From Panonychus citri (Eukaryota; Arthropoda; Arachnida; Trombidiformes; Tetranychidae): DNA of 64,000 bases. The notes under the pieces were generated by a model that saw nothing but the letters and a program-made list of their open reading frames with translations, was not told the DNA's origin and did not search any database. The stretch spans positions 930,001-994,000 of the forward strand of contig NW_026515540.1 in the NCBI RefSeq assembly GCF_014898815.1, read 5' to 3'. Every line of letters starts with the position of its first letter. The stretch's first letter is position 1. Shown piece by piece: positions 11,872-22,264 of this stretch. The position numbers were made by a program, and so were the translations under genes.

Positions 11872-12373
11872 TGGAACTTTTTGTTAATTGCTTTGAAAAT
11901 CCTTCGATTTGTTAATATAAAACACTAATCACTTTGAAAGAGCTTCAAATAACATCGATCGTCTTTAATATGATTACTGTGAGTAACCCAAAGATATTTA
12001 GAGTCACTGTTTTGTGAATACTTGTGGAGGATTGATTATTTTAGTTATTTACTTAGATTGATTGATAATAACTTTCTAAATCAGTTGTTAATTAGATAGT
12101 AATCAAAAATAGAGTTTTAAGGATAGTGATATTTATAGACATTGAAGAAAGAAAGAAGATGAAAAGTTAATTATGATTTATATCCTAAATTATTGATTAA
12201 AAGGATATAATTGTGGAAAGAGATTAAAGAGAAGAAGAAGATAAAGTGAAGATAAAGAAGATAGAAAGAAAAAAGAAACAGGAATTGTTTCTTCTTTTGT
12301 TTAGTTTTGTTTTGTTTTCTAAATTCATGTTTGACCACAGTAATTGGATCAATGAGGATAAGAGGAACATAGA

Positions 12374-13002
12374 TTAACAGTCCAAAAGTTAGCAATCAGA
12401 AGTTCCAAGGCAACTTCAGGGGCGATCGGAATTCTGGAATCTCAGTTGCGCTGTTAGTGTAACGTACTTTGTAAATGAAGTATTGGCAAACCTTCTGAAG
12501 AACATGAGAGGAATCTCCTTGAAATGCACCTCGTTAGTTTCGTTTTCCGCGAACTGACCTGAAAATATGGAGAAAAATAATATGTAAAGAAAAAGAAAAG
12601 TATATTAGTAAAGTGAAGATAAAATTGTGATGGCAAAGAAATAAAAATGCAGATCAAGATAGACAATGAACCCGACAAAATGAAAAGAAATCAAAGATCA
12701 GTAACTATTAAGAAACATTTCTAAAGGTTGAATAACCCCTTTTACTCATTGAAGTAACATGAGAAAGAGAATTGGAATAAGAGGTTTTATATTCAACTAG
12801 AAATTTGTTACAATAGGCAATTAATTAAATTGAAGAAAATTGTCTCACCTGGACCACTTAACATGGCTTTAATTGTTCCAGAGGTTAAAGCATAATCTCT
12901 TTTAATTATAAATTCATGTCCATCGGATGAAAGTAATTTAACATACATCGCATTGGGACCTTCACATCCGCCATAGACACTTTCGGTTGTTCCTTCACCC
13001 AT
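12374..13002 (-). pseudogene. Broken elongin C copy
   Basis: Copy of the elongin C gene. The first exon (13002-12849) is intact at the protein level. The second exon has several deletions relative to the intact gene: one A near the stop codon, three bases in the LMAANF region, one base in the EFPIAPE region and one base in the HVLQKV region. The frame is therefore lost several times. Its start region and splice donor remain, so a truncated transcript is possible. Confidence 0.88.
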
Positions 13003-13734
13003 TTTAGATTATAATTTATGGTACAAGAGTGAGAGAGAGAAAGAACAAATTAACTAACAATGAAGAAACGAAGAAAATTAAATAAATAAATTAACTAACA
13101 ATCAATACAATTAACAAAAAAATTAAAAACAAATAACAAAACCGATTGATGATTTCAGCTGAAGGTTGGGTTTATTTCTGTCCAAAGAGGTCGCCACTGA
13201 GCGAAGAGAAATTCTAATAGACTGTAACTCCATCTATCGGGGGAGTTTAACTAATATTCGGAAATTTTTTTTTTTTGATGAAAAGTTTTTTTTTTGTCAA
13301 AACAAATTGAAAGTTTCAGTTGTTTGTAGCTTCATCATTTTAATTTTTGTTTTTCATCATTAAGATTTTAATTGTTTCCAATTGAGTTTTGGTTATAATT
13401 TTTTCCATTGAAGTTTATTTTAATTGAAAGTTTTTTCTTTCACCGGTAAATACATACGAACATGTTGCTTGAGGCCATAAGCGGAAAAGTTACCGAGTTC
13501 TAACCGGTTCTTAAGAAGTGATTTCAAGTTTCCGAACGTCGTTTGTGCTCATCATTTTATCACATTCTTTTCATGATTTAACTTGAGCGAAGATAAACTT
13601 TTCTCTTTCTCTTTCTCTTTCTCTCTTTTTGTAATTTAGCTTTTTTCCTCTAATTTTTTACTTAAATTTTTTACCGTTTTGTTAATTGTTCATCTCCATT
13701 GGATTATCGTCTCACCTACAATATCAACCATAGG

Positions 13735-14224
13735 AAGGCTAACCACCAATGGTCCTCTCTTTGATTTACAATATTTGGTAAGTGTGATTGTGAATACATG
13801 CTTTTAGTTACTACAACTCCTTTCTTAAGGTATTGAGAAGATGAGGATGCTGATGATGGTTAAATGATGAAGATGAAGATGAAGATGAAGATGAAACTGA
13901 TTACTATGGTAAACAAATTTGTGCTCGGGTATCAGCTCGAAGCAATGTAACGCCTCATCTTATGCGATCCAATTAAATAGATTTCCTTTTTCCTTTTTCT
14001 TAACTAATGTTTTTCTTAAAGAGAAAAATGTTTCTATCAACAATCTGTCAAGGTGAGTCGATGGAAGGTAAAAAAATGAGGCTTGTTTTTTTTTCTTGTG
14101 CTCCCTCTTTTACGCTCCTACTGTTGTTCTGTAAGAAGTTAACTTGAAGAAGATGATGAAGATCAATTTATCTACTTCTTCTTTTTTCTTCTCCTCCCTA
14201 TTTCATTTTGGTCAATGATTAGTT

Positions 14225-14260
<36 letters not shown>

Positions 14261-15380
14261 TTAATGATGATGATAAACTTTCAAGGTATGAAAAAAAGAT
14301 GAGGAGGAAAAATATCTTACCTGGTATTTTGTGGCTTCTGTTGAATATTTCTGGTTATCATTGGAGAAATTTTCAATTATCTGTCATATTTGATTGTTGT
14401 TGAGAAATTTAAGTTTAATCAATAAACGGTATTAACGATGTTTATCCTCATCTTTATTAACTTGATTGTCTCCTGATTATTATTGGTGCCTCTTCATCTT
14501 CATCCTCATCTTTTCAAAGGGTTTCCTCAGGTTCTTCGTATTAGTTTGGTGATTTTTTTTTCTTATTCGGATTTGATGAAATTTTTCTTCCTTCTTATTG
14601 ATTATTGTTTATATTAATAGTTAATATTTCGGCAACAAGGTTAACTTAATTTCACTATCTTTCATCCATCTTTTGATTCATCTTTTTTTACAATTAACTT
14701 GTCGCACCTTAATTTGATTCCTCAATTTGATTCATGATTCTGATTGGAAACAGATTCCCAATTTCTAGAAGCAAATTTAACTTTGTTGTTGTTTCTCAAA
14801 CTAAATTCAATTGCATATTTTTCTTGCTCACCAATCAAATTTAATTACACTTAATTACAGTTATTCCAGCCTATTAAAATCTCATTCAATTTAGCTAATC
14901 AAGTTAACCATCAACGAAATTGAATCGATTGTGATTAAAGGAAAACTTATTTAATTTCGATAATCTAACAATTTAAAAAAAAACAAAGAAATAAAAAGTA
15001 TCAAATTAGTTAATCAGTAACACTTTTTCGTTAATTATCATCATTGTATGCTTTTAATTGGCTGGTAGAATGTTTCTCTGCAAATGATTAAGAAACTTAC
15101 AATTTAATTGTTATCATAGTTAATTGACATTAGATTGTTACTATTGATAATTGAGAATTCAATTTGCTTCAAGCAATTTAAACTAGTAATCAAATGGTAA
15201 CAATTTGTTGTTTGTAATAACTTAAAGACATTGGAAAGAATAATAAAAAAGAGATGAGAGTAATTTAGTTGATTCGTTAATTGTTACTCTTAATTGTTTA
15301 CCAACAGAGTTACATTGGTGATCTTAAGGCTAGAAACAAAATGCCTTCGTCCAATTGACATCGCCAAGATGCACGGATAT
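13735..15380 (+). pseudogene. Broken copy of the ankyrin gene 5' part
   Basis: Copy of exon 1 (13735-13777), the long intron and part of exon 2 (15308-15380). The bases holding the start ATG of exon 1 are deleted. Exon 2 has lost two bases in AAAATGTGCC, so the original frame meets a TGA soon after. The copy then runs directly into strumpellin coding sequence. Confidence 0.8.
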
Positions 15381-18004
15381 GGTAACAAACCATTAACCCG
15401 AATTGAACCCGATTCTAGTCTACAGGAATGGTTTGCAACTCTTGCTAATCAAATTAAATCTCTTGATCCTGATCAGATAAAAAGTTCCAATCGTAAAACA
15501 ATTCAGATGATTAAAGCTCTTGATGAGATTCAAGATTTTCACCAATTAGAGGGCAACATTCAAGTTAAACAACATCTAATTGATGCGAGGAAATTTCTTT
15601 GTTGTATGTTGAAAACTTCCGATGTTAAGGAACATATTTTAATTACTTTACAATTAATTGGTGATCTTTCGTATGCCTGGTTAATTATTGACTCTTTTAC
15701 CAAATATATGCAACAAGGGATTCAAAAAGATCCAACATTGGTCATCAAATTACGAGCCACTTTCTTGAAACTCGCTTCCGCCTTAGATATGCCACTTTTA
15801 CGTATTAATCAAGCAACTTCACCCGATTTAGTTCCAGTCTCCCAATATTATTCAAGTGAATTAGTTTCTTACGTAAGAAAAGTGTTACATATAATTCCAG
15901 ATTCACTTTTCCGTCTCATGTCTCGAATAATTGAATTGCAAACAAATCAAATTCAAGAGCTTCCAACACATTTAGCAAAAGATCAACTAAGATCTTATGC
16001 TTTTCTCGAGGAAAGATACGAAGTGTCCAAGTTAACACATTCCATTTCAGTATTCACGGAGGGTATGCTCATGATGAAAACCACTCTGGTTGGAATAATT
16101 CAAATTGACCCGAAAAAACTACTCGAAGATGGTATTCGTAAAGAGCTTGTCATCCAAGTGGCCAAAGCCCTTCACCATGGATTAGTTTTCAATCCAAGAG
16201 TTAAACCCAGTGAATTAGTACCAAAGCTAAAGTCCATTTTTAACACAATGGATGGACTTAGACGATCATTCGAGTACATTCAAGACTATGTTTGTATATA
16301 TGGACTGAAGATTTGGCAGGAAGAGGTTTCTCGAATTGTTAGTTACAATGTGGAACAAGAGTGTAACGCTTTCATGCGACACAAAGTCCTCGAATGGGAA
16401 AGTATCTATCAATCGAAGACAATACCTGTTCCCAAATTTCCACCGATCGACCAATTCTCTGTTAATTTTATCGGTCGATTGACTCGTGAAATTTTACGAA
16501 TCACTGATCCAAGGTTAGCTCTATCGATCGTAATTATTTTTCTATTACATATTAATCATAATCAATCCTCATCAAAGAAGATTAATTTCTCAAAATAATC
16601 TCTCCTCTAAATAGACTCACAATCTATGTTAATTCATCGCGTACTTGGTATGATAATAAATCTCATGGTGAAATTATCGATCCCAAATTATTTAAACTTC
16701 TACTGGTAAGAATCTTTGGTGTTCCCATTGATTGAAAAGACTGAATTATTAGTTTGTTTCAACCGATTTATTAATTTGATTGAGCTAATAATTTTTTCTC
16801 TCTTTCTCTGTCCACAATCTAATCTAAATTGTTACAGAAAAGCACTGGAACCGCAGGAATCAATGGTCTTGATCGATTGCTTTCCTTCATGATTGTCAGT
16901 GAATTAGGAAAAATTGAATCACTGATTGAGAAACAATTACTAAATGAAAAATGGTGGCACGAGACTGTGATTAATGTTAATAATTTTCTATCAAAAAATG
17001 ATTGTGATGTAACAACTAGTAAGTATTGATGATTAGTAATAATCTTTGACAGTTGTAACAATCAATTTCTGTATGTTTAATTGTCAGATCAAACTGTTAA
17101 ATTACAATCACCAGTAGCTACAAGAGCACCAAGGACATTACCAATTATAACGGAATCATTGATGAAAATTGGACAAATGCAATTGATTAAATCAAATATC
17201 GCCTTTGAATTGCGAGATAGTTGTAATTACCAATCGAGGAGTTTAAGATCTGCTTATGAGACATTCAATGAGTACGAATTTATTTTATCAACAATCAACT
17301 GCTATTGATTAATAATATTAATTTCTTTCTCTCAGAGCTTTATTGACAGAACTCAAAAGAGATCCAGAAAAATATTTAGCTAAAGAGGAAAGTGCTCTTG
17401 TCTATGAATTAACTAATTACTTGGAATGGTCTGGAATTACTGATCCTTATTCAAAGGTAATTAATTTCGATTTGTGTTAATTATTTTATTTAAACTAATT
17501 GAATGAAATTATTTCTTCTTTTCGAATAGATTTATGTTGGATCTAATCTACCACCTTACATGGATTTGGTTTGTCTCGTAATTGTAATCACTTGCAACTC
17601 GAAATTTGCTTATCTTGATCCAATTCACGGATTAACGGCTAAAAGGCCAATCGATGGAGTCGATGGTTTACCTTTTGTCGCTGGACTATTGACCTTATTA
17701 AGACAATATCGCAGTGATATGGTCAAGCGATTTATATCTTTACTTTGTCGTTATATCAAATCAACGATTGATGCACAATACTCAAGGTATTAAGATCAAA
17801 ATAACGATTGATTTTTTATTGATGATTAATTGATTGTTTATTCTTGTCATTAGTATTAACAGGTCCAATGATTTCCCGGTTGAGATGTTCAACGATTTAG
17901 CGATTCTTGAGCAGCTAATTGGACTTGGAGGTTTACCGAAAACTTTTATAACAGAATACATTCCTAATTATGTGATAGATCAATTCCATTCTTTTCATCG
18001 TTGA
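15294..18004 (+). CDS. WASHC5: Strumpellin (WASH complex subunit 5), N-terminally truncated and fused to an ankyrin fragment
   Basis: Scaffold subunit of the WASH complex, which drives Arp2/3 actin branching on endosomes. Genuine strumpellin coding sequence begins at 15381 and uses exons ending 16513, then 16615-16705, 16838-17018, 17088-17271, 17336-17456, 17530-17786 and 17863-18004. These join in phase to about 702 residues. Strong family blocks are LRATFLKLASALDMPLLRIN, SPDLVPVSQYYSSELVSYVRK, FTEGMLMMKTTLVGII, LLEDGIRKELV, RRSFEYIQDYVCIYGLKIW and INGLDRLLSFMIV. Human strumpellin has about 1159 residues, so roughly the first third is absent. An ORF from an ATG at 15294 reads through the ankyrin fragment in frame into strumpellin. 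That ATG lies upstream of the old splice acceptor, so the real start is unknown. Confidence 0.9.
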
Positions 18005-18652
18005 TTAACAAATTTTTTTGTATCAATTAATTATAAAATTATCATCGAAATGATTATCAATCAATTTAAATCAACTAACGAAAAAAATGATTAATCATTT
18101 TCAGTGTTTTCCATCTCTATCTCTCGATTCCATTGCCTTTTATGTCTAAATATAAATTATTTATGAGTCAAGTTGATAAATAATCTTTTAATTTAGTTAC
18201 AATTAGTAAGTTAATTTGGTGATTAGATTTTGATAATTAACGAAAAGGAAAAATTGAGATTTTTCGATGTATCGATTGGGATACGATCGATATATCGAAG
18301 ATTCTCCTATCTAACAATTGAAGAAGAAAAAATTTTGTTGACAAATTTTGTTTCGTTTTCATTTTGATTGTCTCTTGATGAGAATCATGATCTAATTTAA
18401 TTGCTCCAGTTGATTTATTTTTATCTTTTCTCTATTACATTTAATACTTTTAACTCTTTTAGTTTGTTTTTCTTTTCTCTCTTCATTCATTTCTAAGTTC
18501 TAACTTTTACTTAGGTGTGTGAATCTTATTCATTTTTCTCAATTTACAAAAAAAAACCTTCATCTTTTTGTTTATGTTTCTCGTTAAAGTGTAAATTAAA
18601 TTCTGTATAAATTAACTTGTGTTAGTGTTACTCAAGTGACTTATTTTTAGCT
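18005..18652. other. Intergenic between strumpellin and EHBP1-like gene
   Basis: Holds the 3' untranslated end of strumpellin and the upstream region of the next gene. A run of TCGATGTATCGA-like sequence lies at 18263-18297 (GATGTATCGATTGGG and GATCGATATATCGA), an unusual cluster of ATCGAT palindromes. A possible 3' splice site (TTTTTAG) lies just before the next start codon. Confidence 0.45.
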
Positions 18653-20149
18653 ATGGAAAAAGTGTCCTTACAGTCAAAGTCAAATACATCTCTTGATCCA
18701 TCCAGTTACCCTAAAGACTTGGATCCTTTCGGTGAAGATGAAGAGGATCAATCAGGTCAAACGAAATTATCTTGTGAAGTAATTAAACCGTCTGCTCCTG
18801 ATGAACCTTCTTATCCCGGTACCCTTGATCCTTTTGCCGAAGAAGATGAAGCAATTAAAGACGAAACCAATGGTGATATCAAATCTTTAAACCATTCAAA
18901 TAGGTCTAGTAAAAGAGTCTCAACTAATTTTAACCAAGAAAAAGATTCTAATGTTTCTAATTCAAATGGTGGTGTTAGCTTGGAAACTTCAATTACATCA
19001 CGTGCATCTGATTATGATGAATCGTTGGATCCATTTGGTGGTGACGATGATAATTCAATTACAAGTAAAACCAAAGCAGATGATAGGAAATCAATTGTTG
19101 ATACTTCATTCAAAGAATTGCGGAAATCTGGTAATAATATTTTAGGTGAAACTTCAGGAGGTGGAAATAGAGTAACAACAACAACAACAACAAACGATAA
19201 TTTGAGTATCAAAAGTGAAACTGAATCATCCTCATCTGGAGAATTAATTAAAAGAGGTGTTGAAGAGAGAAACAGTTATAGTAATCAAAATTCACCGGTT
19301 CCAGTTCCTCCTCGACGTAAACATCGTAATGTTTCACCGTCAACTAAAAGCTTAAATCGAGCATCATATTCAGCTTCGTCTCTTGAACGTGATGCTTCAA
19401 ATGTAATTTCAAGTCCAAGTAGCCCGGATCCTAATCGATTGTCAACCGTTGAGGCAGATTCTTATTTAAGCCATTCCACAAGTAACTTATCTATTCGTTC
19501 AATTTCACCTAATACCAGTGTGCGATCTCCTATTCGTTCAAGAAAAAAACGCCGGGCACCCGATCCACCAGGTTTCCCTCCCACCGTTCCTTCAAACTTA
19601 ACATCACCAGTCACTCCAGATACCAGTCTAACACTAGATCAAGACACTACCATTGAAACAACGATGGACTCTACCAATGAAACCATAAACGACTCTATCA
19701 ATGAGCTGAAAAAGGAGATTACAACTGAGACACCTTGTGAAGTGACTCCTACACCCACCCCGGAGCCAGTGAGTGAGCCAAACACTATTACTGATGAAAC
19801 AAATAGTGAACCCATCAAAGAATCAAACAAAGAAACTCCCATTGAATGCAACCCTGAACCTGAAATAAAAGTAGAAAAAGAGATAGAAAAAGAAACTGAG
19901 AACGAAAAAGATGAATCAAACGAACCTGAAATCGATCATGTCTCTGAATCAACCATTGACCAAAAACAAATACCCTCCGATGAGATCATTCCTAGTGAAT
20001 CAACCAGTGAGAAAACAAACCAACCCGAAAGCCAAACCTCTACTACTATTACCGCAACAACGATACCAAGTGACTTAACTGCCGATCCAATTGAACAAGT
20101 CGATCAAAATCAATCGAAAACTCATCAAGACTCTTCCAGCAATTTGTGA
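18653..20149 (+). CDS. EHBP1/MICAL-L-like disordered protein with three DPF repeats
   Basis: A single long ORF of 498 codons, almost wholly low-complexity. Three similar units, YPKDLDPFGEDE (about residues 19-30), YPGTLDPFAEED (54-65) and YDESLDPFGGDD (121-132), resemble the YPxxLNPFGxDE repeats of EHBP1/MICAL-like endocytic adaptors, but with DPF instead of NPF. A proline-rich VPVPPRRKH segment and a basic-proline motif RKKRRAPDPPG fit the same family. The C-terminal third is a Glu/Thr/Pro-rich tail. No CH, C2 or bMERB domain is visible, so this is either a fragment, an exon of a larger gene, or a different acidic adaptor. In other proteins DPF binds AP2 appendages while NPF binds EHD proteins; the role here is inferred. 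Confidence 0.55.
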   Translation: MEKVSLQSKSNTSLDPSSYPKDLDPFGEDEEDQSGQTKLSCEVIKPSAPDEPSYPGTLDPFAEEDEAIKDETNGDIKSLNHSNRSSKRVSTNFNQEKDSNVSNSNGGVSLETSITSRASDYDESLDPFGGDDDNSITSKTKADDRKSIVDTSFKELRKSGNNILGETSGGGNRVTTTTTTNDNLSIKSETESSSSGELIKRGVEERNSYSNQNSPVPVPPRRKHRNVSPSTKSLNRASYSASSLERDASNVISSPSSPDPNRLSTVEADSYLSHSTSNLSIRSISPNTSVRSPIRSRKKRRAPDPPGFPPTVPSNLTSPVTPDTSLTLDQDTTIETTMDSTNETINDSINELKKEITTETPCEVTPTPTPEPVSEPNTITDETNSEPIKESNKETPIECNPEPEIKVEKEIEKETENEKDESNEPEIDHVSESTIDQKQIPSDEIIPSESTSEKTNQPESQTSTTITATTIPSDLTADPIEQVDQNQSKTHQDSSSNL

Positions 20150-20694
20150 TTCTAAATCCAGGATTGTCTGGAAATATCTTTTCACTTTTTTCGCTTACTC
20201 TGACTATATTACCTATTCGAGATAAACAATTGACATGCTTTTATCAGGATTACTTAAAGTGTGCCAAAAATTAATCACCACTCGACTTTTAATGGTTTAA
20301 ACTGCTCCAGATAAGAAATCAATCAATATATAAGATAAATTTAAACTAATGTTAATTTTCAGTTACTCTACTGGTTGAGTGGTTTAATTATTGGTACTCT
20401 TTTAATTACATTCATGCCTTTCCAAAAATAATTGTTTACTCATGGATTAATTTTGATTTAATTCATTTTCATTGAAAAATCACCTTATCAGCCTTGAATC
20501 TCCCACCTCCTCCTCTTCCTTCCTCCTTCTCTCCCACTCTCTCCCTTTTTTTCTTGCCAATCATCAAACATACACACAAATCAAGAACAATCAGGAAAAA
20601 AATATAAACACAATTAAGAGTGACAACATTCAATTTCAATCAAAATCAAGAACAATCTACTCAACAATTAACTACGAAGTGTTTACACTTATCT
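20150..20694. other. Intergenic, 3' flank of EHBP1-like gene
   Basis: AT-rich, no gene seen. An open frame at 20472-20720 is a pyrimidine/AT-rich composition artefact. Confidence 0.5.
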
Positions 20695-20709
20695 GCCATC
20701 TAGTGTTCC
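20695..20709. promoter_or_regulatory. CTCF-like motif at left repeat edge
   Basis: The reverse complement reads AACACTAGATGGC, close to the arthropod CTCF core CACTAGATGGCGC. It marks the first bases of the direct repeat. Assignment is by motif resemblance only. Confidence 0.35.
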
Positions 20710-21656
20710 TTTATGAATGAGATCAATTTTCTCTGGTTAAATCGACAATTGGATGAGGATAATTGTTTCCTCTGGTGAAACAATTAACTTGAAGCTCGTT
20801 AAAAAGTCAAGTGTCAGTGATCAATTGTAGATGAGACATGATTTACTTGAACATGAATAAATTAACTTATTTAATTTACATCGTTTTTTTCCCAGAGAAT
20901 CAATTTATTAATTTAGTGATTATCAACTATTAATAAATATTAAACTCATCTTACAGTAAAGTGATTTAGTAATTTGGTTTGCTTGATTATCTTTCGACGT
21001 CACTAATTAGCTTCATGATTTGCCTTTCATCATGTTAATTGTTGAGAGATTTTGTTTTCTCTTGATTGTTTTCCTTGTGTAGAAAATTGTTGCTACAAAG
21101 CTGAGATTTTACTCCAATTTTTTGATTGTTGTTAAATTCATCTCTCATTGATAATATCAATGATAACAAGCAATTAACACACAAGTCATAAAGACAAAGT
21201 TGACAATTTAACTACTAATTGTGATGAAAATAAAATATTTACTGTTGAGATGAATGAAAGTTAATCGATTGAACAATTTATTTGAAAACATGAAAAGATC
21301 TGAAAGTGTAACGATTAACTACTAATTTGTTTTCTTCTCATGTTCCTTAATTTGAAAAATCCTAAATCAAAAGAAGAGACAATTTCAGTGAGATTATTAA
21401 ATAACAATTAAAAGAAAAATTAAAAACTCTCATCCTCATCTTCCCATCAACAATCAACATTAATCTTCATGATCAAAAACACCAAGGACATTATCTAATT
21501 GTACAATTAATCTTATTGTTTAAATTTTTTCAAGTCTGACGATTAAATCGATGAATTAATTAATCATCAACCAAATGAAGAAGAAAAAAAAATTCCTAAA
21601 TTGCTTCTTAATTAGAGGATAAATCCAGTCGTAATTGAAATTATCACAATTTTAAT
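20695..21656. repeat. Direct repeat, left copy (flanks MCRIP gene)
   Basis: About 0.96 kb of non-coding DNA that recurs nearly identically at 24581-25569 in the same orientation. The first ~60 bp are diverged, and the rest differs by only a few bases plus a CAACAATCAA-type expansion in the right copy. The start coincides with GCCATCTAGTGTTCCTT, which is shared by both copies. Confidence 0.93.
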
Positions 21657-22264
21657 CATCTCCCATCTGAGTGACTCTCGCTTGTAAACTGTTAATTTGC
21701 AAATGTGCTAATTAAACAAACTCTTGTGATAATTAAGCTGATTACTGTTCACCAATAAAACAAATTGTAATTCTAATTTTAATTGTAAAAAGAAATAAAA
21801 ATTAACGAAAATGAAAAAAATCGAAAGAAATGAAAAATTATCTCAATTCAAGACTCGAGAAAAGACTTGAACCTAATGCCCTCTGGAGAGAATCTTTCAA
21901 GACTCTCAGTCAATGGAAGAGAAATGATTCAACGTGAATGAAACAATCTCTGAATGAGCTCCATGCATTTACTTAAATCCTCAAAGAGAATCAGTTTTAA
22001 TCTTGTTCTATCGTAATTATATCTCACCAAATCTCACCAAATTGTTCCTCAAAAAGCAAATTAATCAACTAAATTTCTCTCTTACTGTATGTGTCCAACA
22101 ATCTCTATTCTTAAAACGGTTTTGCTCTTCCAAGTGATTTACGATTGTTAATCAAACAATTTCCTTCTTGTTCCATTAATTTTTGCTCTTCTTTTTCTAT
22201 TTATCCTGCTACTGGATTAGAATTTACTACACAAGGTGATTCAGGGTTAACTCCGTTATGAGAT
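21657..22264. other. Intergenic upstream of MCRIP-like gene
   Basis: No coding exon seen. It should contain the promoter and 5' untranslated region of the MCRIP-like gene. A GC-richer segment near 21850-21920 (AGACTCGAGAAAAGACTTGAACC) stands out but is not assigned. Confidence 0.4.

Larger units (their letters stand above)
11514..15380. repeat. Segmental duplication, unit B (decayed copy)
   Basis: Direct repeat of 6550-10495, separated from it by 1018 bp. Most differences from unit A are small deletions, with few substitutions. There is one 12-bp insertion (after 13206) and a shorter (GA)n tract. The left border is in the last exon of the ankyrin gene. The right border joins ankyrin exon sequence directly to strumpellin coding sequence (GGATAT then GGTAAC). 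Confidence 0.95.

Noticed and set aside
19639..19851. Minus-strand Val/Ser-rich frame
   Set aside because: Antisense shadow of the low-complexity EHBP1-like tail.
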